Assembly (NCBI GenBank): GCA_029783825.1
Contig: JAREIK010018601.1
Coordinates: 1-64,000 of the forward strand
Origin: Sapria himalayana
Lineage: Eukaryota > Streptophyta > Magnoliopsida > Malpighiales > Rafflesiaceae
Direction of reading: 5' to 3'
Length of the DNA stretch: 64,000 bases
Shown: piece after piece, positions 34,557-48,282 of the stretch
How positions within the stretch are numbered: position 1 is the stretch's first letter
Layout of the letters: every line of letters begins with the position of its first letter
Position numbers and translations under genes: made by a program
The notes under the pieces: generated by a model
What the model was told of the DNA's origin: nothing
What the model saw: the letters and a program-made list of their open reading frames with translations, nothing else
The model's database searches: none

Positions 34557-36312
34557 TAATCTTTTAGCTCTTTATTTAATATAAAGTCTATGTACTTCAA
34601 ATCACTGACCTTTCATATATCTTTCGTCTTATTTTGATTATTCACTTCATTATCATTCTTAATATGATTAAAATCATATTTGAAGTATTACAACTTTCTA
34701 TTATTAATTTAAACCCCTTATACTCAATTGAAGCATTCCAAACTACCAGTTTTCTACCTAATACTTTTTCAGTCTCAACAATCAATAATATATCAACTAC
34801 AAATATTATATATGAAGTTATATATTCTTGGAGGTTTTCTTATTAATTTATTCACAATTAGTACAAATTGTAAGGACTAAGTAATGATCATTAGTTTAGT
34901 GTTCTAGTTATTTGAAACTTGTGAGTTACCTCTTGAACATATATAACTTTAGACATCACTCACTTGTACATATCAATAATTAAATTTAATATATTCATTT
35001 GATATATTTTTCTTATACATTACACACCAAATTAAGTTTCTCTATACTCTATAATTTTTTTTTTCAAATTGATATATATCTTGCATAATTTTTTTTTTAT
35101 TTTTTTTGTATTTCTTAATTATTTGTCTGATTAAGTAGAAAGCTTCCATAATAGAAATACCTAGCATAAATCTAAAATCTATAATTTGTTAGCAATCCTC
35201 CATGTGAATAAAGGCTACAATTCAATATTTAAATCTAATTATCGTGATCATCCCATCGAAAACTAAATGTCATATTTCTAAAAATATCTAGTAGTTAATT
35301 GAATTCAATTAGAGTCCCATAAAAAATATATATATGAGTTGGACTCAAATTGATGAAATGTTTCAAAATATCATAGATTAGGTTGGATATGTCAGATTAA
35401 CCAATCAATTAGACATGGGGTGGCGACCTAAAACAGACCAAACTTTAATTAAATTATGGCCACTAATTAGCCAAGCTAGTGATCAAGATGAATTCAAGTT
35501 GTTATGTTGCCTAATCCTTGATTTGAACTTGGGCAATCCTCATGTTCCAGCATCTAATTTTCAAGTTCTATATGGCCCACCTCCAATGGCAATTTATATG
35601 ATTTAGTATTCAATGTATGTTGGATGGAATTTAACTATCATTTCCTTTCCCTCTAACCCATTCCATGACCCAACTATCAACCTATTTTGTTTGTTACTCA
35701 TTGGTGTATTTTGTGCATGCTAGAGTTTTTCTTTCCCAATTTATTTAGTTTCTTTGTGCATATTTCTCTTGTTTGGATAGTTTAATCACTTCATTAGGCA
35801 TGATGAAAAATAATTTGTAAATCTTATTCATCACATAGATTAATAATTAAAAATTACCTATCATTATTCACATGGCATAAAGATTTAGGGTTGTCCACTA
35901 GGATAAATTTTATATGTAGGAACCAAGGAAATGATGTAGACTGGAATTAATTTGAATAAAAAATATGGTAATTACTTGGAATTACAAAGAAAATGAAGTA
36001 CTAATGAAATTAGTGGAGTTAAAATTTGAAAAATTTAAATTTGATTGTCAATTAGGATACAAATTATCTATCTATCCATTTAGGACGAAAATTAATAAAG
36101 AAATAACTGATTTTTGTAGTTTAACTTCATAAGAGACATACCATCATTTCAGGTTACCTAACCATTGATATATATTATATCTTTCTTTTGATGATAGAAA
36201 TATTATTAATCTATTTAGTATCCTAATATAATGGTGCATTCATTGATTTCATGATTTGTCATCCCTAAAATTTTTTTTGCTAGCATTCAAGAAAGTGAGG
36301 TGTGACAGAGAT
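34557..36312. other. AT-rich DNA up to the palindrome centre, no gene recognised
   Basis: The frame 35415-35606 (63 aa, MGWRPKTDQTLIKLWPL) is conserved between the arms, but all sequence is, so this is no sign of selection. I recognise no domain. The last 40 bases, ending GAGGTGTGACAGAGAT, are the inner end of the left arm. Confidence 0.55.
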
Positions 36313-36373
36313 GCAAAATTTAATTATAATATATATATGTATATATATATATATATTTATCTTTTATATTCTT
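36313..36373. other. 61-base AT-rich loop of the palindrome
   Basis: The loop runs from GCAAAATTTAATTATAATAT through an alternating AT stretch to ATCTTTTATATTCTT. It is bounded on the left by TGTGACAGAGAT and on the right by ATCTCTGTCACA, which pair perfectly. It does not pair with itself end to end, but the AT run could anneal to itself in several registers. Confidence 0.9.
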
Positions 36374-38126
36374 ATCTCTGTCACACCTCACTTTCTTGAA
36401 TGCTAGCAAAAAAAATTTTAGGGATGACAAATCATGAAATCAATGAATGCACCATTATATTAGGATACTAAATAGATTAATAATATTTCTATCATCAAAA
36501 GAAAGATATAATATATTATCAATGGTTAGGTAACCTGAAATGATGGTATGTCTCTTATGAAGTTAAACTACAAAAATCAGTTATTTCTTTATTAATTTTC
36601 GTCCTAAATGGATAGATAGATAATTTGTATCCTAATTGACAATCAAATTTAAATTTTTCAAATTTTAACTCCACTAATTTCATTAGTACTTCATTTTCTT
36701 TGTAATTCCAAGTAATTACCATATTTTTTTATTCAAATTAATTCCAGTCTACTCATTTTCCTTGGTTCCTACATATAAAATTTATCCTAGTGGACAACCC
36801 TAAATCTTTATGCCATGTGAATAATGATAGGTAATTTTTAATTATTAATCTATGTGATGAATAAGATTTACAAATTATTTTTCATCATGCCTAATGAAGT
36901 GATTAAACTATCCAAAACAAGAGAAATATGCACAAAGAAACTAAATAAATTGGGAAAGAAAAACTCTAAGCATGCACAAAATACACCAATGAGTAACAAA
37001 CAAAATAGGTTGATAGTTGGGTCATGGAATGGGTTAGAGGGAAAGGAAAATGATAGTTAAATTCCATCCAACATACATTGAATACTAAATCAGATAAATT
37101 GCCATTGGAGGTGGGCCATATAGAACTTGAAAATTAGATGCTGGAACATGAGGATTGCCCAAGTTCAAATCAAGGATTAGGCAACATAACAACTTGAATT
37201 CATCTTGATCACTAGCTTGGCTAATTAGTGGCCATAATTTAATTAAAGTTTGGTCTGTTTTAGGTCGCCACCCCATGTCTAATTGATTGGTTAATCTGAC
37301 ATATCCAACCTAATCTATGATATTTTGAAACATTTCATCAATTTGAGTCCAACTCATATATATTTTTTATGGGACTCTAATTGAATTCAATTAACTACTA
37401 GATATTTTTAGAAATATGACATTTAGTTTTCGATGGGATGATCACGATAATTAGATTTAAATATTGAATTGTAGCCTTTATTCACATGGAGGATTGCTAA
37501 CAAATTATAGATTTTAGATTTATGCTAGGTATTTCTATTATGGAAGCTTTCTACTTAATCAGACAAATAATTAAGAAATACAAAAAAAATAAAAAAAAAT
37601 TATGCAAGATATATATCAATTTGAAAAAAAAATTATAGAGTATAGAGAAACTTAATTTGGTGTGTAATGTATAAGAAAAATATATCAAATGAATATATTA
37701 AATTTAATTATTGATATGTACAAGTGAGTGATGTCTAAAGTTATAATGTTCAAGAGGTAACTCACAAGTTTCAATAACTAGAACACTAAACTAATGATCA
37801 TTACTTAGTCCTTACAATTTGTACTAATTGTGAATAAATTAATAAGAAACCTCCAAGAATATATAACTTCATATATAATATTTGTAGTTGATATATTGAT
37901 TGTTGAGACTGAAAAAGTATTAGGTAGAAAACTGGTAGTTTGGAATGCTTCAATTGAGTATAAGGGGTTTAAAATTAATAATAGAAAGTTGTAATACTTC
38001 AAATATGATTTTAATCATATTAAGAATGATAATGAAGTGAATAATCAAAATAAAGACGAAAGATATATGAAAGGTCAGTGATTTGAAGTACATAGACTTT
38101 ATATTAAATAAAGAGCTAAAAGATTA
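36374..38126. other. Mirror of 34557-36312, no gene recognised
   Basis: Two differences from the left arm in this stretch are one-base length changes at short A runs (near 36915 and 36968); another is a single A-to-C change (near 37095). Confidence 0.55.
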
Positions 38127-39215
38127 GTGTAATTCCAATGATGTCTCACATCCGATTGGAATTTCTTCTTCTTAAGATTCGCAGACAAACAAAGGCTACC
38201 AAAACTATTGTTGTCTACGAGAAGTGCGAATATATTTTAGTGCATTATGTATATTATCCAACACGGGGGAACACGCCTTCATACCCGCTTGAACAATCAG
38301 GTTAATCACGTGACACATGCATCTGACATGAAAAATCTTTCCTAATGGTGCATCCCTAATATTCCTAACAAACATGTTAATGCTACTCATTATTAGATGC
38401 GTTATCGAATGTGATACTAAAAATTTTATTTTGAATTTTATATTCCCTAAAGATTTTCATCATGCACTCAAAAATGGCGGGCCATCAAGAGGATGAAGAA
38501 TCTTAGAGAATCATAAAATTTTTTTATCATCGTCCAGTTAGAATCTACATAGTGGCTGGTGAGACATTCATAAGATGATTCATCATGACTTGTCAGATAT
38601 CGGACGTCACGGACACCACTCCACTATATGCCATATATTCATTAATTATTTTTTTGTTTTCTAACTTAGCAATTTTAGTATGTCATTCCTATATGTGGAC
38701 CTAGGAATCCTATGATAAGCATGCTGAAATATGTCTGCATAATATGCAGTACCCTTGGATCTTCCGAAAATCTGATTGGAATACCCATCAATGTGATAAG
38801 TCTGGCCATGCCATTCCTACCCAACTCGCTAAGTATATGAAGGGAGTAAACTTTGAGACTGTACTCGATACAGTCTCAAAAAATGAAGTGCCAAGTTGGG
38901 TTTGCCTAGGATCTAATGGACCACGTTTTTTGGTGCATAATTCGGCATGCCTTTTAAGGTGCCCAGTCCCAAACGAACTCTTACATGTTAAAATTCTCAT
39001 ACAATATTTGCACTGTATCATTTCTTATTCCACCCCTAATATTTTTTTGTTTCATTATATTAAAATGAGTTCAAACTACAGAAGTCCTCCTAGTTTTTTG
39101 TTTTTTTAGAAGTTTGGGTTGAGATGACCGGAGAAACCAAAGTTTCAGCCGCCTCAGACCTCTGTGTAAAATTTTCATTTTCTAAATTTAAATATGTTTC
39201 ATTAGTATTTGTCAT
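38127..39215 (-). pseudogene. hAT-2 transposase (right copy), truncated and broken
   Basis: The start is at 39215. The BED finger (QCKYC...HLKRHAELC) and the second catalytic block lie in frames 38788-39021 and 38205-38390. In this copy CMCHVINLIVQAGMKACSPV stays open, whereas the left copy shifts just before it (IFMSDACVT). Conversely a difference near 38390 (AATGAGTAGCATT on the minus strand is reduced to AATGAGTAGCATT-like with loss of GG) breaks NNGVAINMF. Such reciprocal breaks argue for sequence error in one or both arms. Confidence 0.8.
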
Positions 39216-40111
39216 TTTTAGGATTTTTATTAAGCAAGACACTTATTTAGAGACTAGATGATATATTTTAAATTTATCTATTTTAGGTATAGAGAGAGAG
39301 TAAAAAAACTTAAAATAAATTACCAGTAAAGCAGTCAGGTCGATCACGTGCACGGTGCACCACAGTCTAGCTCAAAATTCAAAACCAAGTTGAGATTCCC
39401 GAAATGCCAAGCCAAATGATGAAATCCCGACTTCCAGTCCCGAGAGAGAGGAGCAAGATTTTTGAGAGAGAAAATGTGAGATTTGAGAGAATAAATATTT
39501 ATGAAAAACATAAATATTATAGAGAGGGGGGTTAATTTATAGATTAAAGAAAATGATTTTTTTTTTAAAAGTCTATTTTTTTTGATTTTTTTAATTTTTT
39601 TGTGGGCAGAATCATGAGGGCCATTGGATTCTACCCCCTAGCCGTTGGAGGCGAGATCCAACAGCAACAATTTAATTTTTTTTTGCCCATTGGGGGGGGG
39701 GGGGGGATCGGGTCGGGTCAGGGACCATGGGTCGAGTCTGATTGGACCCGACCCACGGTTTTTTTTGCGGGAAGGGAAATGAGACTTGGCTTGGCGCTGG
39801 CCCGAGTGTCCCGAGTCACTGTGAACCCACCGTGACCTGTGACTCGTGAGGGTGCAAGACTGCGGGTGTAGGACGTCGGGCTGGGTGTGAATAATGACCC
39901 CGACCGTGCCTTCGAGCGGTGCCACGGGCCACCAAACCATGTCGAGTCAGGCACGGCACGAGGCCCAGTCGCATTGGCACGGCACGGCATGAGTTTTACC
40001 TTACTCGAGCACGGCACTGGCCCGTTCACGAGATATTCCCATGCCGGGCCAGCCCAGCCACAGCCAAACCATGTCGTGCCTCGTGCTGGCCCAGCCCAGT
40101 TGACACCTCTA
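38127..40111 (-). mobile_element. hAT-2, 3' truncated (right copy)
   Basis: The TIR is at 40100-40111 and the truncation point at 38127, the exact mirror of the left arm. This copy is 1985 bases against 1999. Confidence 0.87.
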
Positions 40112-41116
40112 AATCTACACATGTAGCTAAACAATATATAGTTGGAATTAGAGGTGTCAAATGGGCCGGCCCGGGCTAGGCCAATTTTATGCCGCCCAAC
40201 TGGGCTACCGTGCATGGCCCAACACGGTTCAGTGGAGGTCAGACCCAGCATGGGCTTGTGGCCAGAAATCCCTCGTGTTCGGCCTGGTTCGGGTTGGGCC
40301 GTAACCGTACTTTAAAAAAATTTGGATTTCAGCGACGCGCCTCCATGCCACCATCACCCTTTCGGGGCTAGGCGAGCCAAGCATGTCGGCGTCAGCTCAT
40401 CGTGACCATGCTTTATGCATGGTCATGCATCCCGTGCCCACATGCCAACCATTCGTGCTGTGCCTAGCACGACTCCAAGCCAAAATCCCTCAGCTCTGCA
40501 CGCCACGACTAGTGCAGAGGGCAGGCCCGGCACGAGCACAAATCATTCCAATGCTGTGCGGGCCAAGCACAGCTGAACCGTGTCGTGCTTTGTGACGGGC
40601 CGAGCCGGCCCATTTGACACCTCTAGTTGGAATGGAGGACCTATATTTTAAATACTAGTTTCCATTTCAATAGTCATGACATTAAATACATGGTATCCTA
40701 TATACTTATTAAACATGTTACTATATTACATGTGCATCCAAGTGTAATATAAGTGGTTGAAGTGTACACAGATAAATATATGTTCATCATGTCATAAAAA
40801 AATTTTATATATTTTATAAAGAAATTTTTGTATCCAAGTTTGAATTATCAATAATAATTCATTACTCTTATTAGTGACATAGTCATATATCAAATATGTT
40901 TAGCCAACAAATGACTCTAACTTAAGGTAAGTATAAATCTAATAGTTACTTACATTCATTGAAATTTTATCTTATTAAGCCTCATTGACAAATAAAGATT
41001 ACTAAACTCATATTGTCTGCTAGTCATCCTAATATATTTTAGTGAATTTTTTTTACAAAGTGAAGAAATAATATTTATTCTCGCTTATACTATTATGTTA
41101 ATTATGTGATACATAC
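40112..41116 (-). mobile_element. Old hAT copy B (right copy), interrupted by MITE
   Basis: Mirror of 31546-32557. The segments 40112-40140 and 40634-41116 flank the MITE. Confidence 0.7.
40149..40625. mobile_element. hAT MITE (right copy)
   Basis: It is 477 bases long (left copy 479), with TIRs TAGAGGTGTCAA and its complement and the target duplication GTTGGAAT at 40141-40148 and 40626-40633, the reverse complement of the left arm's ATTCCAAC. Confidence 0.92.
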
Positions 41117-43023
41117 TTTTATTCTAGCTTATACTTAGAATTTTCTTAGATCCTAACTTCACGATGGCTTGTCATATATGAGTGTATGATCAGGATTTCC
41201 AAGGATTATAACATTCAGAATAAAATATCTAGCATTACTTTTTATAATACTACTAATAACAATGTAGCTATTAGTATATTTATTAGAACCATTAGAGATG
41301 AGCTGTTAAATAAGATTTTTTATGTTAGGTATATGTATCACGTAATTTACCTAGTAGTGTGGTGGGAATAAAAGTTGATTCCCCACATTAGAAAAAAAAT
41401 TACTAAAATAACTTATGATGTCTAGCAAACAAAAAAATTTAGCAGTCTCTATTTCTCATCAGGCTTAATTATAAAAAAAAATTCTAAATGATATGAGACA
41501 CTATTAGAATTACCTGCCTGATGTTATAGTCATGTATTGGCTACTAATATATGATATCAGACTATATCAATAATAAGAGTGATGAACTTATTATTTATGA
41601 TTTAGCTGGGATATAAGAATTTCTTTTATAAAATTTCTAAATATTTTTTGATACAAACGTGTGTATGTCAATGTATACTCTCACTACTTGCATTATGCTT
41701 GGATGCATATGCAATATTACTAATATATTTAGTAAGTATAAATAAATACCACCATGCATTTAGTGTAATGGTTAAAATGAAAACCAAGTATTTAAAATAC
41801 TAGTCATTCATTTCATCTATTTATTACTTGGTTGTATACATGTATCATAGGGTTAAGGTTAAAAGGATATAAATAATTTTGACATACATATCCAATTGCA
41901 TGAAGAAAGAATGTCAACTTGAAAGTTTCATTCATGAAAAAATAACTACCTTATTTATATATTAGATACTATGTATGATAGTTGTAGCTAGACTTTGAGT
42001 ATGGACATAGACACCATATTCAAATATGATGACATCTCAATTCATTTAGCCAGAAAAAAAATGATTGAGTAGTCTATCAAATTGGAACAAGCAATCTTGA
42101 TACTTAGATACCGATTATTACTTTATCATATCATTAATGATAATAAGAATATAGATATTTTGCCTTAGTGGAAATCATACGAATCTATCTATTCTTTACT
42201 ACTAAGATGACACATTATCCATTAACCCCTCTAGTGTATGGCATAGCATTGAAGTCTACCTTTTCTAAGGTAGCCAATATTATTTAGAAATGAGATCGAG
42301 ACTATGACCAAATATTCTAGAGGTACTTACATACATGAAAGACTAGGGAGATTTGAGATTGTGTATTCAGGACCAGGTACAAATTACTAACAAAAAGATG
42401 ATGACTCTTGAAACATCAAGATCATAGATATTGAGACCACCATTAGTGATACATTTAGATCCATATATGATGATGAGGATGATGATCATTATTTATATCC
42501 ATACTATCAAAATATAACACTAATTAATAATTCATGTGATTTTTTTATTTTTTTTTCATATGATATAGTATTTTCATTATATTTGGATTTTTGCAGGTAT
42601 ATCATTTCACACTTATGATCTTAAGTTTCATCTTATATTATGTATGTATGTATCATATTATACTTCTAATTATAGGATGGAATAAGTTACTTTTTTATTA
42701 AATACTTTTATTTTTTAGTAAGCTGAATGTCAAATTTTTTTTTAATTATGTATTTCATTTAAATTCATTTAAATGCAAAATTTATAATATATATAATTAA
42801 CATTTTAAAATATTTTAATTGTATTTCCACCCAAAACCCAACATGATCTTGCACGACCCAACATGGCCTGGTATGGATGTGCCCGACTATTGGCTAAACG
42901 TGTCGTGCCGAGCCTAATGGTTTGACATCCATGCTATGCCGGGCATGGTGGCCCAACTGGGCAACAAAGAAATGAGCTATGCCAGCATGACATAGCCCAT
43001 TTGATACCTCTTGCAAGCATTAT
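41117..43023 (+). mobile_element. Old hAT copy A (right copy)
   Basis: Mirror of 29628-31545, starting in a SEILHPL-like trace and MIRISKDYNIQNKISS (41186). YHVIYLVVW then breaks frame one residue earlier than in the left arm. The decayed TIR TTGATACCTCTTG is at 43011-43023. Confidence 0.74.
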
Positions 43024-43519
43024 CTTCTAGTAATATACTCATAAAATTTTAGTTGATCACTAAGACTGATTTTAACAAAGAAAAGGCCCAAGAATATTTT
43101 TGTTGCGAAGAGTTCTGATGAAGCATGTTCAAAATCAGGACTTTCCAACCTATATTTTATGAAGCTCATATATAAATGGAATCACCTAAGTAATTTACAT
43201 ATCCACTTGTTCTTGGAGTTATTAGACTCGTGGGAGTGTCAAACAATTAAATTCATATTATAAAATGTGTACATGGTATCCATGAGATTACATGACTCAT
43301 TACCTCATATAATGGAAGGATTGCACATGCCTAACCCCTCCTATTTGTAACACGTTTTACAATTGTATATTGTTGTTTTCTTAGAGTGGTTCCAATTTCT
43401 AAAAGAAGTAGCAACGGTTTGTTCCTTTCAATACTTGGAGTTAGCACTCCCCAAAGAATTCTCTATGGTCTACTTGATGTCATTTGTAGGTTATGTTAGA
43501 TCAATTTGGCATTTTCATG

Positions 43520-43785
43520 GCCAATTATGATCTTGACATCATCACCTCATTGCAAGCTCAAGTGGACAACCAGTCCATGGTTGTTAACCAATAGTTGAAT
43601 CAATATATGGCTACCATTGATTCACTTTTTGAAGACTTAAGCGCGCACACATTATGGCTATGCATACCTCTTTGTCGATCACCAAAATCAAGTCTTCACC
43701 TATGATTCTTACTTCGTTTCCTCTACTAGACATCTCATATTATTAGCTATTCGAAGATGAAGGTGCCCAAATTTGATATATTTTG
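43520..43785 (+). pseudogene. Possible gag fragment (right copy)
   Basis: Mirror of 28860-29125, with the same ITSLQAQVDNQ and KMKVPKFDIF traces. Equally tentative. Confidence 0.28.
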
Positions 43786-44429
43786 TAACACAATTTTATT
43801 ATAACTAGCACACACAACTTACAAGATACTAAAATAGATAGCCATTTTAGGCCAACCTGTCATCCTACACACCTTTTAGTTCTATGCTCAAAATAGACAT
43901 AAAACTACAAAAATAAATCTACTACCAGAAAGAAATGGTTATTTTAAGAATTCAAAAGCATAAAAAATTTTAAACTTTAAGTGTCGCTTTGCTAATGCTT
44001 TCATCTGGCCTCACTTATCTCCCGAAGCTCCGCCAACCTCGGTCCTCATCCAATTCAACTTTCATAGCAAAAAGAAACAAACACAAAGAACCTAAAAGTA
44101 AAATAAAATGTTTTATCTGGGTTCTTGATGCAACCGCCCTGCTACTACACCCTAAAAGTAATTCTATATACTAAAAAAAGATGCTCAAGTAGACTGCCAA
44201 ATCAGCCCAAATTTGATGTTTTAGATCCAAAGGGATGGGTTTTTTGAATTGAATTTTTTTAAAATTTTTAAACACTTGAGTTTCTAAACTTATGAATTGT
44301 GGTAGTGTATTTCACATGGAAGGTAAGGCTTAATCTTGGTCACAAGAATTGAGAGAAAATAAATAAAATTATAGTTAGACTTATATAAAAATACTTGTTA
44401 TAAATCATGAAAACTAATGGGAGGTTTGT

Positions 44430-44471
44430 ACACACACACCCACACACACCCACACACCCACACACACACAT
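44430..44471 (-). repeat. Interrupted CA microsatellite (right copy)
   Basis: Forty bases of CACA with three CCC interruptions, the same length and pattern as 28170-28210. Confidence 0.95.
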
Positions 44472-44599
44472 AGTGATTGCGTAAACCATATTAGGTTTAT
44501 GCAATTGAAAAACCAATTCAAATATTGTGTGATGACTCATAAAATTTATCAACATGTGGTTACACTAATTTCACTATTATGCCCTCGCAAGATTGGGGT

Positions 44600-45775
44600 A
44601 CCACCTGGAACACCAATCTTGTATCGATGCCTAAGAAATATTTGATGAGACAAAGGCTTGGTCAGTGATTTAATAATTTGTTGAACAAGGTTTCTTCCTG
44701 GAAATTTACCCACATACAAAGTGAAAAAATCAATGACTATGTTTCACGCAAGAGTATAAATTAATGGCAATATGTAGATTTTACAATATCATAGTAGATG
44801 ATGTGCGTATTAGTAGGTAAATAATGGAGCTTAGATATTAGATTTTGTATCCAAATAATTTCAATACCATAGGAATCAATTGATCAATACTCAATTTCAA
44901 TGTACAAGCAAATGATGATCCTTTTGTTCTTAGAGCTCCAATTGATTGGTGTAGCACCTAAGAATACAAGATAAGCTGAAATGGATGTGTAATCATTGAC
45001 CACCAACCCAATTGGCATTAGCAAAGACATGTAAATTAAGAGAAGTGAATGTATGGTTAAGATAAAAGTCCATGTCTCTTTGTTATAGCAAAGCACTTGT
45101 ATGACAATAGGTCAGTGAATGAATTGAGAAAGCTTATCACAATAAAAGAGATGTCGGACATTGTCACAGAAAGATATTGCATGATGCCAGCTATGCAATG
45201 ATATTCTATAGATCTATTAGGGGACTAACATCTTGAAGGAGAAGTAATTATAAGGAGTTATACAAGAGGATACTTCTTTGGAATCAAACATGATGCAAAG
45301 AAAGCTCAAATGTATTTCTGTTGGGATAAAAATAGATCATGTGTATTTAGTGCTTCAACATCGAAGAAGCAATGAAGAGAGCTAAGAACTTGAGAGAAGC
45401 TTTAGGCAAGAGAACTGATGAACTGAGTATCAATAAAGCCTTGATATTGTTGAATGTACATATCATCAATGAGAATGCCTTACAAAGGCATTGACATCAA
45501 GTTGGAGCATGAGATGACTTTGATGAACAATGTAAAACTATGCATCCAAATGCTTATTAGTTTGACAACCATATTGAATGTATCAAAGTAATTCTAGGGT
45601 GCTGGTGGAAACACTTGCCACTAGACATGCCTTTTAATAGGAGAAAGACCCATCAAGGTTCTTTTGTCTTTGAATTCACTAATAACCCAAAATTTTGGGA
45701 AAGATGAGATGGGGCCAATGACCAGCTGTTGTTATATACAAGCACATTGGACTGCTTTGTGCATGGCATGATGCC
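44600..45775 (-). pseudogene. Copia-B RT-RNase H relic (right copy)
   Basis: Mirror of 26860-28040 with the same motifs (NNSWSLAPSHLS, YLSVTMSDISFIV, SAYLVFLGATP). One visible difference is 45208-45212, where ATAGATCTATT stands for the left arm's AATAGATGCTATAG. Confidence 0.8.
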
Positions 45776-46794
45776 AATGAGAGGATTTATCTACTTGAGT
45801 GAAGGAATTACTCTATTTGGTTAGAGAGAGAAGCAAAGGTGCATTCATAACCAAGTCATAGAAAGAAGGTGAGTGAGACATTTGTGAGTGACAGTAAATA
45901 ATGAGTAGCAAAATCAAGGATGGAAAGAGTGTTAGCAAAGACTTACATGAAAAATAGTAAAGACATTGTTGGTATGTGGATCAAGACATCAATATGCATT
46001 ATGCCCTGTGGAGTAGCCAAGAGACAAAGGAAAAATTAATGCAGTAATTTATTAGTATCACATGGGCACAACCAAGGATTACATGGGAACCCAAAATATG
46101 ATTGATGGTTTATAACAATGTTTTTGCAAATGTGATTTATAAGCAATTATATGCGTGGGAAGATTTATAAGATGAGTAAAAATTTAAATGCATTATAACC
46201 GTGTTGTAGGGCCTAGTTATTAGTAGTAGTGTATTTTGTCTAACTCGAGGTTAAGGCTAGATGAAAAATCCTTTTCAAGCACGCACTAACAGAGGGAGTG
46301 CCACTTGGGCTACTTGCTTGAAGGTTGTGTGGTAACAACATTTTGGCTTGTTCCGATCATTGTTGATTCGAAAAACACAAATTGCGGGTTAGGAGCCATG
46401 ACTAGAGCATCTCCAACAATGCTCTCTAAAATAGCTACTTAACAAATATTATAATATCATATTATCTATTTTAGCTACTCACTTTTTTAAGTTAACTCTA
46501 ATAATGCTATCTATTTTAGCTATTAACTTCAACTAAGTATAACCAACTTTAAAAAATAATTTTTAAAATATAGATAAAATGTCATATCATCACCATATTG
46601 ATTAAATTCAACATTTTAAAATTTGAATTTTTAAACACTATTTTACAACGGTCATATTTATAAAGGTTATATTTTATATTGTTATATTTACAACGATCAT
46701 ATTTTTATTTATATATTTAAATAGTATCTTTCATTCCTTATTCTCATACATCATCAATATATATTGGCATTACATTATTTATTGTGTTAATAGT

Positions 46795-48024
46795 ATGGCT
46801 CTACATCATCTTATGAACATGATTCTTAATGATTCAGACTCAGATGATGAATTAGAGATTATAACAATTTATGCTATTGAAATTTATGAACTCAATAGTG
46901 AGGAAAGCTCTAGTGTACGTCGTGATTCTATTAATAGTCATTCAGTTATGTTTCGCAATTGAGTTCAAGGGCATGAGAAATTATTTCATGATTATTTTAC
47001 TGAACCACCTATCTATCCCTCAAACTTATTTCGAAGAAGGTTTCGAATGAGTCGAACTCTTTTTCTTCGTATTCTATTGATGGTGGAAAATTATGACCAA
47101 TATTTTATTCAAAAAAAAATGCTGCTGGAATTACTGGCTTGTCTTCTTTTCAAAAGATGACAGCCACCATAAGGATACTTGCTTTGGAGTTGTGGTAGAT
47201 GTTATTGATGATTATGTGAGGATTGGAGAAAGCACTGCAATAGAAAGTTTAAAAAGAGTTGTGAGAGCGGAAGTAGACATTTTTTCCAATAAAGATCCCA
47301 AGTCACCAAATAATGATAACATTGCTAGATTATTATCAATGGGTGTCAATCGTAGATTTCTGGGATATTGGGTAGCATTGATTGTATGCATTAAATGGAA
47401 GAATTGTCCAACAGCATAGAAAGGTATGTATTCTAGTAACATCAATGAACCAAAGATAATTTTGGAAGCAATCGCTTCATATGATCTATAGATTTGGTAA
47501 GCCTTTTTTTGGGTTACCTGATCTCACAATGATATCAACGTACTAAAATATTCTTCTATTTTTGCTCTCCTTTCAAAGGTCATGCTCCTTCAGCCAATTT
47601 CTCAGTCACCAGAAATGATTATACAATGGGCAATACATTGCTAATGATATATATCCAAAATGGAAATATATCAAAACAATTCTATGTCCAAAAGGCAATA
47701 AGTAAATACATTTTGCAAAATATAAAGAATTTGCAAGAAAGGATGTTTAGCGAGCATTTGGTGTGCTCCAAGCATGATTTTCTATTGTGCATGGATCAGC
47801 ATATTTTTGGAAACTTAAAGTGGTTAAAGATATTATGAAAGTATGCATAATATTACATAACATGATTGTCGAAGATGAAAGGAACTTATGAGTTAGACTT
47901 TACTTATGATACAATGAATGAGCGTCACACTTTCACGGTCTTACCTGAATGGAGTTCACAACTACTTAATTTTATTAATACTCAACATTGTATTAGAGAC
48001 AAAGAAATTCATTCTCAACTCTAA
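46795..48024 (+). pseudogene. Harbinger transposase (right copy), more broken than left
   Basis: It starts MALHHLMNM at 46795 and ends SQL-stop at 48024. FRRRFRMSRTLFLRIL, VVDVIDDYVRIGESTAIESL and KVCIILHNMIVEDE are recognisable. Extra or missing bases split regions open in the left arm: an added A near 47113 breaks FIQKNNAAG, a TT loss pattern near 47183 breaks ILAYG, and a shift near 47365 (RFLGYWVALIVCIK) destroys the frame of the GSIDCMHY catalytic motif. The underlying DNA still encodes DCMHYKWKNCPTA in pieces. Confidence 0.83.
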
Positions 48025-48282
48025 GAAGACCTAGTCGAACATCAATGGAATATGCTTGGAAATTACTAGGCACTACATGAGCAAATATTTTTATAATATT
48101 TGTACATATAAAAATTCAGCTTGCATTTATAAATTTGTCATTAAAAAAAAAGATCACATCTTCTTTTCCAAAATTTTCATTTGGTGATATTTATAATATT
48201 CAGCTTGCAACTTTGACATGCAACTTGTATCCATCGACATTATACGATCTTCCTCTTTCATTTGCTCAAATTTCATTTTATA

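Larger units (their letters stand above)
8561..36312 (+). repeat. Left arm of giant inverted repeat (27.75 kb)
   Basis: Base 8561 pairs with 64000 and base 36312 with 36374. The outermost 100 bases (8561-8660 against 63901-64000) are identical as reverse complements, as are the innermost 50 or so. Every transposon in the arm is repeated in reverse in the right arm. The true outer limit lies beyond the window. Confidence 0.97.

Noticed and set aside
35415..35606. 63-aa frame found in both arms
   Set aside because: Conservation between arms is not evidence of selection here, since all bases are duplicated; no domain recognised.
36313..36373. Loop as a leftover library hairpin adapter
   Set aside because: The loop is AT-rich genomic-looking sequence with an AT dinucleotide run, and I do not recognise adapter sequence in it. 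A fold-back without an adapter remains possible.
39718..40251. 177-aa open frame on the minus strand
   Set aside because: It spans the end of the MITE, a piece of old hAT and the hAT-2 subterminal repeat. The frame crosses element boundaries, so it is not a gene.
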